Assembly: GCA_022796795.1 (NCBI GenBank)
Contig: JAAWJI010000004.1
Coordinates: forward strand, 1 to 64,000
Direction of reading: 5' to 3'
Source of the DNA: Lachnospiraceae bacterium
GTDB lineage: Bacteria; Bacillota; Clostridia; Lachnospirales; Lachnospiraceae
DNA length: 64,000 nucleotides
In this document: in pieces, positions 1 through 8,867 of the stretch
Position numbering within the stretch: the first letter of the stretch is position 1
Layout of the letters: every line of letters begins with the position of its first letter
Translations under genes and position numbers: made by a program
Notes under the pieces: generated by a model
Told to the model about the DNA's origin: nothing
What the model saw: the letters and a program-made list of their open reading frames with translations, nothing else
Database searches by the model: none

Positions 1-8
1 GCACACTC

Positions 9-110
9 AAGAGCCTCCGGCTCTTTCGTGCGCGGGCTTTCGCCCTATGAAAACTGTCAGGCAACTCGCTGCTCCGTGCTAGCACGGCGCGCTCCTTGTC
101 TGTCAGTTTT
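9..110. repeat. Nested palindromes beside grpE
   Basis: Between the window edge and grpE lie several inverted repeats: AAGAGCC/GGCTCTT at 9-25, GGGC/GCCC at 34-45, a 14-bp perfect palindrome CCGTGCT/AGCACGG at 74-87, and AAAACTG (50-56) pairing with CAGTTTT (104-110) around it. No U-tract follows, so it is not an ordinary intrinsic terminator. It may be a dispersed palindromic element or an mRNA-processing structure between grpE and the dnaK expected off the left edge. No second copy is visible in this window, so its repeat status is unproven. Confidence 0.35.
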
Positions 111-132
111 CGCACTGCTCAATGCTTTCGCG

Positions 133-813
133 TCAGTTTGCCACTTTTACCATGCTGTGTCGGATTACGCTTTCGTGGTAGAGATATCCCTTCTGGAATT
201 CCTCCGCCACGGTGTTCTCTCCCACCTCTTCGTCTTCCACGTGCATGACTGCGTTGTGGAAGTTGGGATCAAATTCCTGACCTACGGCTTCTATGGGCTT
301 CACGCCCAGGTCTGCCAGGGTGGTCATCAACTGTTTATAAATCTTATCCATGCCCTCGGCAAAGGGATCGGTTTTCTTATCCTCGGGTACTGCCGCCAGG
401 CCTCTCTCAAAGTTGTCTACCACGGGCAGGATCTTTTCAATCACTTCCTTTGCCCCCACCTCATACATGTGGGATTTTTCTTTTTCTGTCCGGTTACGGA
501 AGTTTTCAAATTCCGCCAGCTGACGCTTTACCCGGTCCTCCAGTTCTGCAATGCGCAGATCCTTTTTATCCTCTTTTTTCTTCTTTTTAAAGAAGGATTT
601 TCCGCTCTCAGCCTCTTTTTCTTCCTCTTCGGCCTGGGCCTCCTCTGCTTCCTGCGGCTCTTCCTCACCTGGTTCCTCGTTCAGGGTTTCCGTCGTCTCG
701 ACTGTTTCCTCCGTCGTTTCCTCCCTGCAGCCCTCGGCAGCGCTTTCTTCCTGCTGTTCCTCCCTGAGCTCCTGCGCCTCCTGCATATCCTCCATCTGTT
801 TTTCCTGCTCCAC
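133..813 (-). CDS. grpE: GrpE, nucleotide exchange factor of DnaK
   Basis: GrpE drives ADP release from the cytoplasmic Hsp70 chaperone DnaK. The 226-residue product has a very acidic, Glu-rich N-terminal third that is poorly conserved in the family, a Lys-rich patch near residues 74-84, then the family's long coiled coil (LAEFENFRNRTEKEK) and C-terminal beta domain (GQEFDPNFHNAVMHVED, near 177-195; KGYLYHESVIRHSMVKV at the end). The start is GTG, preceded by AAGGGG about 9 nt upstream; a nearby ATG is out of frame. It follows hrcA on the same strand after about 60 bp, the usual hrcA-grpE-dnaK order, so it is probably cotranscribed from the CIRCE-controlled promoter. dnaK itself would lie off the left edge. 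Confidence 0.96.
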   Translation of the reverse strand: MEQEKQMEDMQEAQELREEQQEESAAEGCREETTEETVETTETLNEEPGEEEPQEAEEAQAEEEEKEAESGKSFFKKKKKEDKKDLRIAELEDRVKRQLAEFENFRNRTEKEKSHMYEVGAKEVIEKILPVVDNFERGLAAVPEDKKTDPFAEGMDKIYKQLMTTLADLGVKPIEAVGQEFDPNFHNAVMHVEDEEVGENTVAEEFQKGYLYHESVIRHSMVKVAN

Positions 814-872
814 GGGTCATGCCCCTTTCTTTCTATTCTTACTCGCTGTAAATGATTCCAGCATATTGCCAG

Positions 873-1904
873 TTACTTTCTTCTATTATAAATGTCGTCC
901 AGCTGTTCCGTCAGGGTTTTCAGGGTGTTTACTACTTTCTCATAGTCCATTCTCTTGGGTCCGATAATTCCGATGGTTCCCTGCAGGCCCTCGCCCAGCT
1001 CATAGGTGGCTGTCACCACGCTGCAGTCCCGCATGGTCTGCACCGGCGCCTCCTGTCCAATGTAAATCTGGATTCCCCGCTCCTCGCTATTGGCCATGGT
1101 CTCATTGACCAGATCCGTCAGCTCCTTCTTTTCCTCAAAGGCGCTGATCAGCTCGCTTGCCTTTCCGTTTTCCGTAAGCTCCGGATAACGGAAAATATTG
1201 GTGGCGCCGCTGGTATAGATCTCTACTTCCTCCTCAGCCCTTATCACCTCGGCCACCGCGTCAATCACATCCCCCACAAGAGAGCTGTGAATTCCCGCCT
1301 GCTCCTTCAGCGCTGTAATCATGCTCAGGGTAATCTCTTCAATGGAGAGTCCGTTTAAAATGCTGTTGAGAAGGATGTTAAGCTTCAGCACCGTTTCCTG
1401 GTCCAGCTCCTCCGTCACATCAATGATCCGGTTGCGAACCAGATTGCGCTCCATCATGATCACCGCCAGGATCTGGGTACTGTTCACCTTGGAGAGCTGA
1501 ATGAATTTCAGCTTATTGCCCTGGGACCGGGGAGTGGAAACCATGGTGGCGTAGTTGGTATTGGTGGCCAGTACCTTCACCACCTGCTTGAGCACCTGCT
1601 CCATGCGGTCTGTGCGGTCAATCATCAGCTCTTTGAGCTCCTGGACCTCCTTATCCTTTTCCTCCATCATCTGATCCACGTACAAGCGGTACCCCTTATC
1701 CGAAGGGATGCGTCCTGCGGAAGTATGGGGCTGGATAATATATCCCATTTCCTCCAGATCTGACATCTCATTGCGAATGGTGGCAGAGCTTAATTTTAAA
1801 TCGGAATACTTGGAAATCGTCCGGGAACCTACCGGCTCGCCTGTCTCCAGGTAATTCTTTATAATCGCCTGTAAAATCCGGTATTTCCGTTCATCCAGCT
1901 GCAT
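873..1904 (-). CDS. hrcA: HrcA, heat-inducible transcription repressor
   Basis: HrcA represses class I heat-shock genes by binding CIRCE and needs GroEL for activity. The product is 343 residues, normal for the family, with an N-terminal winged-helix region (DERKYRILQAIIKNYLETGEPVGS, then SSATIRNEMSDLEEMGYI) followed by the HrcA sensor domain. I chose the internal ATG at 1904 because AGGAGGGG sits 6 nt upstream; an upstream in-frame codon at 1940 would lie inside the CIRCE operator. The gene heads the leftward operon and is divergent from clpB. It should be autoregulated through the CIRCE at 1934-1960. Confidence 0.97.
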   Translation of the reverse strand: MQLDERKYRILQAIIKNYLETGEPVGSRTISKYSDLKLSSATIRNEMSDLEEMGYIIQPHTSAGRIPSDKGYRLYVDQMMEEKDKEVQELKELMIDRTDRMEQVLKQVVKVLATNTNYATMVSTPRSQGNKLKFIQLSKVNSTQILAVIMMERNLVRNRIIDVTEELDQETVLKLNILLNSILNGLSIEEITLSMITALKEQAGIHSSLVGDVIDAVAEVIRAEEEVEIYTSGATNIFRYPELTENGKASELISAFEEKKELTDLVNETMANSEERGIQIYIGQEAPVQTMRDCSVVTATYELGEGLQGTIGIIGPKRMDYEKVVNTLKTLTEQLDDIYNRRK

Positions 1905-1933
1905 CCTGCCCCTCCTGCGTGTTATTCTTTCTA

Positions 1934-1960
1934 TTAGCACTCGGCCCTCTTGAGTGCTAA
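1934..1960. promoter_or_regulatory. CIRCE operator
   Basis: Perfect CIRCE inverted repeat: TTAGCACTC (1934-1942), 9-nt spacer, GAGTGCTAA (1952-1960). It lies at the predicted transcription start and in the 5' leader of hrcA, the standard position for HrcA repression. Confidence 0.97.
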
Positions 1961-1964
1961 CATT

Positions 1965-1993
1965 AAAATATCACTACGCCCTACATTTGTCAA
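1965..1993 (-). promoter_or_regulatory. hrcA sigma-A promoter
   Basis: Read leftward: TTGACA (1988-1993), 17-bp spacer, TATTTT (1965-1970). The start point would fall inside CIRCE, so bound HrcA should block initiation. Confidence 0.8.
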
Positions 1994-2050
1994 GAGAGTT
2001 TATAGATTTTTAATAGAAAAGTTCAGCCTCAATGATTTTAAAAAAACCCC

Positions 2051-2081
2051 TTGCATTTTTTTCGCTTTAGTGTTATATACT
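2051..2081 (+). promoter_or_regulatory. Candidate clpB promoter
   Basis: TTGCAT (2051-2056), 17-bp spacer, TATATA (2074-2079), continuing into CT. There is no CIRCE copy and no clear CtsR box between it and clpB, so how clpB is heat-controlled is not visible. About 110 nt of leader follows, with a weak CTTAA/TTAAG hairpin. Confidence 0.55.
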
Positions 2082-2192
2082 AGGTAGTGAAACAAATACG
2101 GCCCTTACCTTAAGTGATTAAGCTTAACGTGAGGGTCTTTTTGCTGTGAAAGCCCCGGTTTTCACCATTTATAAAAGAAAGGAGCAATGCAT

Positions 2193-4778
2193 ATGAATAT
2201 CAGTAAATTTACGCAGAAATCCCTGCAGGCCGTCAATGATCTGGAAAAGATCGCCTATGAATACGGAAACCAGGAAATCGAGCAGGAGCATCTGCTGGTC
2301 AGTCTGCTCCGACAGGAGGACAGCCTGATCCTGAAGCTTATCGCCAAGATGGAGATCAACCAGGAGCACTTTTTAAATAAGGTAGAAGAATTTCTTTCCA
2401 GGCGGGTCAAAGTCTCCGGCGGGCAGCCCTATATTGGTCAGTACCTAAACAAAGCGCTCCTCAGCGCAGAGGATGAGGCCAGGGGCATGGGGGATGAGTA
2501 TGTGTCTGTGGAGCATCTCTTTTTGGCTCTGCTGGACAATCCCAGTCCTTCCATGAAGCCTTTGTGGAAGGAATACGGCATTACCAGGGACCGCTTTTTG
2601 CAGGCGCTGTCCACGGTGCGCGGAAATCAGCGGGTGACCAGCGATAATCCCGAGGCCACCTACGACACTTTAAATAAGTACGGATACGACCTGGTGGAGC
2701 GTGCACGGGAACAGAAACTGGATCCGGTCATCGGCCGGGATGCGGAGATCCGCAACATCATTCGTATTTTGTCCAGAAAAACAAAAAATAACCCCGTACT
2801 CATCGGAGAGCCCGGAGTGGGAAAAACAGCTGCCATTGAGGGGCTGGCTCAGCGGATCGTCCGGGGAGATGTGCCGGAGGGATTAAAGGACAAAAAGCTT
2901 TTTGCCCTGGACATGGGAGCCTTGGTGGCCGGCGCTAAATACAGGGGAGAATTTGAAGAACGCCTGAAGGCTGTATTGGAGGAGGTGAAAAAGAGCGAGG
3001 GAAATATCATCCTCTTTATTGACGAGCTGCACCTGATCGTGGGCGCGGGAAAAACCGACGGAGCCATGGATGCCGGCAATATGCTCAAACCCATGCTGGC
3101 CCGGGGCGAACTGCACTGCATCGGAGCCACCACCCTGGATGAATACCGCCAGTATATTGAAAAGGATGCGGCTCTGGAACGAAGGTTTCAACCGGTTCTG
3201 GTGGACGAACCTACCGTGGAGGACACCATTTCCATCCTGCGGGGTCTAAAGGAGCGTTACGAGGTCTTTCACGGGGTGAAAATTACAGACGGAGCCCTGG
3301 TCTCCGCCGCCGCCCTCTCCAACCGCTATATCTCCGACCGTTTCCTGCCGGACAAGGCCATTGACCTGGTGGACGAGGCCTGCGCTCTGATCAAGACGGA
3401 GCTGGATTCCATGCCCACAGAGCTGGACGAGCTGAGCCGCAGGGTCATGCAGCTGGAAATCGAGGAGGCCGCCCTGAAAAAGGAAACGGACCGTCTAAGT
3501 CAGGAGCGTCTGGAGCATTTGCAGCGGGAGCTGGCGGAGCTTAGGGAGGAATTCTCCAGCCGCAAGGCCCAGTGGGACAATGAGAAGACAAGCGTGGAAC
3601 GCCTGCAAAAACTGCGGGAGGAAATCGAGGAGGTAAACCGGCAGATCCAGGCGGCCCAACAGGCCTACGACCTGAATAAAGCCGCGGAACTCCAATACGG
3701 ACAGCTTCCCTCCCTGCAGCAGCAGCTCCAGATTGAGGAGGAAAAGGTGAAAAATCAGGACCTGTCTCTGGTTCATGAGAGCGTCACCGAAGAGGAAATT
3801 GCCCGGATCATCTCCCGCTGGACCGGCATTCCTGTCACCAAGCTTAATGAAAGCGAGCGCAGCAAAACCCTGCACCTGGATGAGGAGCTGCACAAACGGG
3901 TCATCGGCCAGGAGGAGGGCGTACAGAAGGTGACGGACGCTATTATCCGCTCCAAGGCCGGCATCAAGGATCCGGGAAAGCCCATCGGTTCCTTCCTGTT
4001 TCTGGGTCCCACAGGCGTGGGCAAGACGGAGCTGGCAAAGGCCCTGGCCGCCAGTCTCTTCGACGACCAGCAGAACATGGTGCGCATTGATATGAGCGAA
4101 TACATGGAGAAATACTCCGTATCCCGCCTCATCGGAGCGCCTCCCGGATACGTAGGCTATGAGGAGGGCGGCCAGCTCACAGAGGCCGTGCGGCGCAAGC
4201 CCTATTCCGTGGTGCTGTTCGACGAGATTGAAAAGGCCCATCCGGATGTGTTCAATGTGCTGCTGCAGGTGCTGGACGACGGCCGCATTACCGACTCCCA
4301 GGGCCGCACCGTGGACTTCAAAAACACCATTCTCATTATGACCTCCAACATCGGCTCCTCCTATCTGCTGGAGGGCATTGATGAAAGGGGAGAAATCAGT
4401 AATCAGGCTCAGGAGCTGGTCATGAACGACCTGCGGGCCCATTTCCGGCCGGAATTCCTGAACCGGCTGGACGAAACCATTTTATTTAAGCCTCTGACCA
4501 GGGACAACATTGGCGGTATTGTAACGCTTCTTCTGGATGAGCTGAATGAACGGCTGGCTGACAGAGAGCTTAAGCTTGTACTGACTCCAAAGGCCAGGCA
4601 GTTTGTCATTGAAAACGGCTATGATCCCGTCTATGGCGCCCGTCCCCTGAAGCGGTATATCCAAAAATACGTGGAAACCCTTACGGCACGGCTCATCCTT
4701 CAGGGAAACGTGTCCCAGGGGGATACCATCACCATTGACCTGGTGGATGGGGAGCTGGCAGCCGGTAGCAGCCGGTAG
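2193..4778 (+). CDS. clpB: ClpB, ATP-dependent disaggregase
   Basis: A class I Clp/Hsp100 AAA+ protein that resolubilises protein aggregates with DnaK/DnaJ/GrpE. About 861 residues, full length. In order: N-terminal Clp repeat domain (1-145), first AAA+ domain with Walker A GEPGVGKT (near 200) and Walker B LFIDELH, the long coiled-coil M-domain (roughly 405-520, rich in Glu/Gln/Leu) that separates ClpB from ClpC or ClpA, then the second AAA+ domain with GPTGVGKT (near 605) and Walker [13 protein letters not shown]. Start ATG 2193 is chosen because GGAG lies 8 nt upstream; ATG 2187 is only 2 nt from it. Divergent from hrcA. Confidence 0.97.
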   Translation: MNISKFTQKSLQAVNDLEKIAYEYGNQEIEQEHLLVSLLRQEDSLILKLIAKMEINQEHFLNKVEEFLSRRVKVSGGQPYIGQYLNKALLSAEDEARGMGDEYVSVEHLFLALLDNPSPSMKPLWKEYGITRDRFLQALSTVRGNQRVTSDNPEATYDTLNKYGYDLVERAREQKLDPVIGRDAEIRNIIRILSRKTKNNPVLIGEPGVGKTAAIEGLAQRIVRGDVPEGLKDKKLFALDMGALVAGAKYRGEFEERLKAVLEEVKKSEGNIILFIDELHLIVGAGKTDGAMDAGNMLKPMLARGELHCIGATTLDEYRQYIEKDAALERRFQPVLVDEPTVEDTISILRGLKERYEVFHGVKITDGALVSAAALSNRYISDRFLPDKAIDLVDEACALIKTELDSMPTELDELSRRVMQLEIEEAALKKETDRLSQERLEHLQRELAELREEFSSRKAQWDNEKTSVERLQKLREEIEEVNRQIQAAQQAYDLNKAAELQYGQLPSLQQQLQIEEEKVKNQDLSLVHESVTEEEIARIISRWTGIPVTKLNESERSKTLHLDEELHKRVIGQEEGVQKVTDAIIRSKAGIKDPGKPIGSFLFLGPTGVGKTELAKALAASLFDDQQNMVRIDMSEYMEKYSVSRLIGAPPGYVGYEEGGQLTEAVRRKPYSVVLFDEIEKAHPDVFNVLLQVLDDGRITDSQGRTVDFKNTILIMTSNIGSSYLLEGIDERGEISNQAQELVMNDLRAHFRPEFLNRLDETILFKPLTRDNIGGIVTLLLDELNERLADRELKLVLTPKARQFVIENGYDPVYGARPLKRYIQKYVETLTARLILQGNVSQGDTITIDLVDGELAAGSSR

Positions 4779-4967
4779 ATTTATTGTTCCCAGGAACAGC
4801 AGCTATTCAAATCCTAGCTTGATGAAAGGTTTGCCAGGAATAAAAATTTCCCGCAAAAGGAATTTTTCATAGCATTTTTTGGCATAATCTGTTATGATAA
4901 CGTCAACGGGCTGTATGCTGCAGTCTGAGAAAAAATACGATTTATAAAAGAAAGCGAGGTAAATCTT

Positions 4968-5126
4968 ATGAAAAAATATGTATGCGACACATGCGGATAC
5001 GTCTATGATCCGGAAATCGGCGATCCTGACAACGGAATTGAGCCGGGCACTGCATTCGAGGATCTTCCCGAGGATTGGGTATGCCCCCTTTGCTCCGTAG
5101 GCAAGGAAGATTTCTCTGAGGAGTAA
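4968..5126 (+). CDS. Rubredoxin
   Basis: A 52-residue cytoplasmic electron carrier with one iron held by four cysteines. Two CxxC knuckles are present: [10 protein letters not shown] near the N-terminus and CPLC near residue 39, with the family's aromatic residues (Y4, Y11, Y13, W37). In anaerobes rubredoxin feeds electrons to rubrerythrin, superoxide reductase or flavodiiron proteins in oxygen defence; none of those partners is adjacent here. GAGGT lies about 8 nt upstream of the ATG. It stands alone, with its own terminator at 5183-5237. Confidence 0.97.
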   Translation: MKKYVCDTCGYVYDPEIGDPDNGIEPGTAFEDLPEDWVCPLCSVGKEDFSEE

Positions 5127-5182
5127 TGCTACCGGCGCCGTTCAGGCAAAGGACGGCTTTTCTAAAATAACGGACAGCAAAG

Positions 5183-5237
5183 CTGCCAGGAAGGCCTGAT
5201 TCCCTTATGGGAATCACAAGCTCTCCTGGCAGTTTTT
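5183..5237 (+). terminator. Intrinsic terminator after rubredoxin
   Basis: CTGCCAGGA (5183-5191) pairs with TCCTGGCAG (5224-5232), with an inner GATTCCC/GGGAATC stem, followed by TTTTT on the + strand. No T-run follows on the other strand. Confidence 0.85.
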
Positions 5238-5317
5238 CTTTTATGCGGTTTGTCTTCTCTCATTTTCTCTTTTTTCAGGTTTAGCCCTTCGCCCATTCAC
5301 GAGATGAAAAGGCTTCT

Positions 5318-5881
5318 TCAATCTTTATTCTCAGACACGCCTGCAATTTTTCTCTGTTCCCGCCGCTTTCCCATCCACACGGCAAACCAGCCGGTACAAA
5401 GGCCAATCACTGCCCCAGCCAGCACATCCGTAGGGTAATGGACCCCCAGATAGAGCCTGGAGAACCCAATCAGAGCCGCCAGCAAAAGTACCGGAATCCC
5501 GATTTTCTTCGGCATACACAGGTATATGACGCTTGCAACCGCAAAGCTGGCCCCTGTGTGCCCTGAGGGAAAGGAGGCATCCGCCGGGAGACGCGCAATG
5601 GGAATCAACCCCTCCACAGCCACATAGGGCCTCACCCGGTTTACCAGTGTCTTTAATATCCCGTTTACCAATATCACATCCATAGCCAGAGACTGGGCCG
5701 CCATCACTCCTGTGTTTCGCAGGGAAGGGATGCAGAGCAGCAGAATACAAGCGCAGATTGCCAGAATCCCCGCATCCCCCAACCGGGTCACAGCTCCCAT
5801 AAGAGCATCCAGCCAGGGACTGCGCACCTGATTTTGTAAAAACAGAAGAAACTGATCCTCCCATCCAAAGGACCACTGCAT
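5318..5881 (-). CDS. PAP2-family membrane phosphatase
   Basis: An integral-membrane phosphatase of the PAP2 type (187 residues), probably acting on undecaprenyl pyrophosphate or another lipid phosphate at the outer face of the membrane. The three-part signature is visible: KTLVNRVRP (KX6RP-like), PSGHTGAS, and SRLYLGVHYPTDVLAG with the catalytic His, set between about five hydrophobic segments. AGGAG stands 8 nt upstream of the ATG. It is convergent with rubredoxin. The exact substrate (undecaprenyl-PP, phosphatidate or PG-phosphate) cannot be read from sequence. Confidence 0.92.
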   Translation of the reverse strand: MQWSFGWEDQFLLFLQNQVRSPWLDALMGAVTRLGDAGILAICACILLLCIPSLRNTGVMAAQSLAMDVILVNGILKTLVNRVRPYVAVEGLIPIARLPADASFPSGHTGASFAVASVIYLCMPKKIGIPVLLLAALIGFSRLYLGVHYPTDVLAGAVIGLCTGWFAVWMGKRREQRKIAGVSENKD

Positions 5882-5970
5882 ACTTTCACTCTCCTCTTTT
5901 GAAAAACATGGCCGTATGTTTCCCGCAATTTTCCGGCTATTTTGCCTTCCGTATCACACATGCCGTTGAC

Positions 5971-6000
5971 AAAAATGGCTGCAGGTTCTTCTGCAGCCAT
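5971..6000 (-). terminator. Intrinsic terminator, leftward
   Basis: Perfect 10-bp stem ATGGCTGCAG/CTGCAGCCAT with a 6-nt loop, followed on the minus strand by TTTTT. It ends the transcript of the small gene at 6153-6386; the 150 bp between holds no convincing gene. Confidence 0.85.
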
Positions 6001-6152
6001 TCTGGAAACAGGGTTTCATTTTACGATTCTACCCACAGTGAACATAGGGATACACGCCCCTTGGCCGCTGAGGGTAACGCCGCTAATGGAAAATACACGC
6101 CACTTACGGCCAGGCAGTATTTTCTTTCCCTTAGCTCCGGAAAAATACGTCC

Positions 6153-6386
6153 TTAGTCTGGAATCTCCGTAAAGGTATAGCGCTCCACCACGCCAGCCAC
6201 ATCCAGATGATAGATTACCACGCCGCCGGGCATCTCTTCTTTTTCATATTTATAGCTCTTTTCATTGTGCAGGTTCTTGATATACTCGTCCAGATCCGCA
6301 ACCTCGACCTCTTCAATGGCTGTCTTGCGGCCCTGATTTCCCGGACAATATCCCAAATTCTCTTTCACCAGCTCATATCGTTTCAT
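6153..6386 (-). CDS. Small uncharacterised protein, paralogue of 6599-6826
   Basis: A 77-residue soluble protein I do not recognise. It aligns end to end with the product of 6599-6826: both begin MK-YE-V, carry a GNQ motif near residue 17, an acidic centre (IEEVEVADLDEYIKNLH here), a VIYH-D segment, and end in RYTFTE. Cys14 is shared. No membrane segment or signal peptide is visible. GGAGG lies 7 nt upstream of the ATG. It follows its paralogue on the same strand after about 210 bp, consistent with tandem duplication, and a strong terminator follows at 5971-6000. Function unknown. Confidence 0.8.
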   Translation of the reverse strand: MKRYELVKENLGYCPGNQGRKTAIEEVEVADLDEYIKNLHNEKSYKYEKEEMPGGVVIYHLDVAGVVERYTFTEIPD

Positions 6387-6598
6387 GCTTCTACCTCCGT
6401 CCTGTAATTGATAGTTCTATTCTACACCCAAACGGAGAAAAATGCCAGTATTTTGTGAAAATTTAAGGACTTTTTCTCTGATTTTTCTATTTTCTTGGTT
6501 ATCTTTCACAAATCTCCTGTTGATTCCCACCAAATTCGGCCTTGCAGCATTGTCCACACCACAATTGGCCTGTCCTCCAGGGCAGAGTTCCGCACCTT

Positions 6599-6826
6599 TT
6601 ACAGCTCCGTAAAGGTATAGCGCTGCAGCAATCCGGAAATGTCCACATGATAGACAATGGTGCCGTCCGCCAAATCCTCCCGTTCAAAGGACGCGCTCTT
6701 TTCCGTATGGCGGCTCTTCACATAGGCGTCCAGATCCCCGATCTGCGCCTCCTCGATAAACACATCCCGCATCTGATTGCCGGAACACTGGTTGAAAATC
6801 TCGTGTACTACTTCATATTCTTTCAT
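6599..6826 (-). CDS. Small uncharacterised protein, paralogue of 6153-6386
   Basis: A 75-residue soluble protein, recognisably duplicated from or into the gene at 6153-6386 (shared GNQ, acidic centre, TIVYHVD and C-terminal RYTFTE; the DNA for the last residues is nearly identical). The internal ATG at 6826 is chosen because it matches the paralogue's start and has AGGAG about 10 nt upstream; longer readings would run into the vWA gene. It lies only 19 bp after the vWA gene, so it is probably cotranscribed with the vWA/MoxR pair. Function unknown; an accessory role with the vWA/MoxR pair is only inference from position. Confidence 0.8.
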   Translation of the reverse strand: MKEYEVVHEIFNQCSGNQMRDVFIEEAQIGDLDAYVKSRHTEKSASFEREDLADGTIVYHVDISGLLQRYTFTEL

Positions 6827-6845
6827 TTGGTCTGTTCTCCTCTCT

Positions 6846-8636
6846 CTACCCTGTCTCATCCAGCTGCTTCTGCAAATACAAGCCCACCACATGGGAAAAA
6901 TTCATAATATTCCGGATATAGGCGAAATCCTTCCCGAATATCCTGCGCTCTGCCTGTACATCCTGCTCCTCCCCGGCAAAAACTCCCAGCACGGAGATCC
7001 CCTGGCTGCGCACCTTGCGCACCTCCTGGGCTGTATCGCGCACCGCATATTCCCCACAGTAGGACTGGGGGTTTCTGCTGTTTGGCCGGTTTACAATCTG
7101 GTCATTAGGCCTCCCGTCGCTGAGCACAATGAGGATCTTGTTTTCCTCCTCCCGCTGGCTCAAGCTCCAGGCCGCAGTGCGGATGGCCAGGCCGTCCCGG
7201 TTATTGGAGGAGGCATGAAACTCAAAAATCCGCCGGTTGGCATCCCGTCCCTCCTCATAATCCCGGAATCGGCGCATGACCGTGTAATCCCAAAAGCTGC
7301 AAAAGCCTGCCACCATGTGAGGAATCCCCACATTACTCAGGGCCTCGCTGAGCATATAGCCCTGGATTGCCACCAGGCTCTGGCGGCTTCTCTGGGAACC
7401 GCTGGCATCAATGAGCACATAGACGGCAAAATCCGAGCTGTTTTTGCGGATTTCCTTCTGAAACAGCCGGGTATCGCTGCTTCGTCCCACCTTCCAGAGG
7501 CGTCCCGGCACAATGGCGCCGTAATCCATGGACATAACCTCCCGCTCGCTGCGTGCCTGCAGAGAACGGCGCAGAGAATCCGACAGCTGCTCAATATTCC
7601 GTCTGGCTACCCGGAAATGATTGCCGTAGATCCGCAGATTGATTTCCTTGGCCCGTCTGGCATACTCGGACTGATAATTTTTCCGCACCATATTTTCCAG
7701 AATCCCGTCTGTAAAATACAGCTGGCAGTCTGCGTGAGCTCCCCGGCAGAGCAGGGCATTGCGCCGTCTCTGCTCCCGCTCATCCAGATAAGAACGGCCG
7801 TAATTCAGCTCAATATAGGAGTACATTTTTGCCGCGGCCTCTTCATCCACCAGAATCACCCGGGCTCCCGCCCTTCGCTTCTGTTCCTCCGGCTCCCTGG
7901 ACTGCATGGCAGTAGCCGCCTGGGTCAGCTGATCCAGGTAACGGTCCAGATCCTCCTCATAGAGCTCCTCCTCCAGGAAATCCTTCCAGTTAAATTCCTT
8001 CAGATCCTCCATGGTCACGGCCAGCACGGCCTCCAAGCCCCCGTATTTTTCCTCAAAATGCCGGTCTACCAGCTGATTATACAGCTCATCCAGGCAGGCC
8101 AACACCTCTCTGGTATCCGCCGCCTGACGCAGGCTTAAAAGCCGGTCCACCACCTGGCGGACCCGCGCGGTCATGGACTCCTGTCCGTAGACTGCCTCCT
8201 TCATAAGGCTGATCTTCACCTGTCCCAGAAAAGAGGATGCCATGCGATGAAAATCCTGATCCAGCAAATCCAAAAAAGCTTTCTTACGCAGCTCCTCCAC
8301 GCCGCTTCGCTCTCCGGAGATCCGCCGGATCACCGCACAGTCCACGCAGAGCTGGGACAGCTGCAAAAGCTCCTGCTCCTGGGCTCCGAAATACAGCTTT
8401 TTCACCAGATACATGCCCAGCTCTTCCTTGGAGAAATATTTGGCAAAGGCCCCCTGCTTCACCGCGTCGTAGAGAGCCGCGTACTTGGAGCGTGCAAAGG
8501 CCTTTGTGTCAAGCTTCAGGCGCAGGGAATAATCCCCGCTGACCGTCCAGCAGAGATTCTGCATGCGCTGTTCGATTTCCATCTGGCGTTCTGCCTCTTC
8601 CTGCTCCGTTTCCGAGCCCATTGCATATTCCCGCAA
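6846..8636 (-). CDS. vWA-domain protein, MoxR partner (CobT/NorD-like)
   Basis: A 596-residue cytoplasmic protein with a long helical N-terminal region and a C-terminal von Willebrand A domain. The metal-ion-dependent adhesion site is intact: DASGSQRS (near residue 408) and later VLSDGRPND (near 513). Proteins of this build pair with MoxR-type AAA+ ATPases, as in NorD/NorQ and CobT/CobS, and act as metal-loading or complex-remodelling factors; the gene at 8868-9782 supplies that ATPase. The start is TTG with GGAGGG about 6 nt upstream; the next ATG, five codons on, is too far from it. The target complex is not identifiable here. Confidence 0.85.
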   Translation of the reverse strand: MREYAMGSETEQEEAERQMEIEQRMQNLCWTVSGDYSLRLKLDTKAFARSKYAALYDAVKQGAFAKYFSKEELGMYLVKKLYFGAQEQELLQLSQLCVDCAVIRRISGERSGVEELRKKAFLDLLDQDFHRMASSFLGQVKISLMKEAVYGQESMTARVRQVVDRLLSLRQAADTREVLACLDELYNQLVDRHFEEKYGGLEAVLAVTMEDLKEFNWKDFLEEELYEEDLDRYLDQLTQAATAMQSREPEEQKRRAGARVILVDEEAAAKMYSYIELNYGRSYLDEREQRRRNALLCRGAHADCQLYFTDGILENMVRKNYQSEYARRAKEINLRIYGNHFRVARRNIEQLSDSLRRSLQARSEREVMSMDYGAIVPGRLWKVGRSSDTRLFQKEIRKNSSDFAVYVLIDASGSQRSRQSLVAIQGYMLSEALSNVGIPHMVAGFCSFWDYTVMRRFRDYEEGRDANRRIFEFHASSNNRDGLAIRTAAWSLSQREEENKILIVLSDGRPNDQIVNRPNSRNPQSYCGEYAVRDTAQEVRKVRSQGISVLGVFAGEEQDVQAERRIFGKDFAYIRNIMNFSHVVGLYLQKQLDETG

Positions 8637-8867
8637 GCCTTTCCCTCCGTTTCCACACCTGTTTTTCTTTCCGCTCCATATATGTCATATATTTTCCGTT
8701 CAGCACATACCCATTCGCACTGGGCAGTGTCCTACCTATGGTGCTTTCCCGCTGCCCTCACAGCTGACCTGCTCATAGACGGGCGCTCTCACAAAGCACA
8801 GCTTTCACATCAAATTCGTACTGGCGCCGTTTGCCTCTCCAGGCCTTGTTCCGGATGAACCATTCCG

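Noticed and set aside
2085..2186. CtsR or second CIRCE operator ahead of clpB
   Set aside because: No GGTCAAA tandem heptads and no TTAGCACTC-type repeat are present there.
4783..4800. TGTTCC-CA-GGAACA palindrome after clpB as a LexA box
   Set aside because: The half-sites are in the opposite orientation to the Gram-positive GAAC-N4-GTTC SOS box, and it lies at a gene end.
5899..6156. 85-codon + strand frame between the PAP2 gene and the small gene
   Set aside because: It runs through the perfect terminator hairpin at 5971-6000, has no ribosome binding site and no protein features.
6777..8138. Long open frame on the + strand opposite the vWA gene
   Set aside because: It lacks a Shine-Dalgarno and any recognisable motif, and the opposite frame encodes a clear vWA protein with MIDAS residues.
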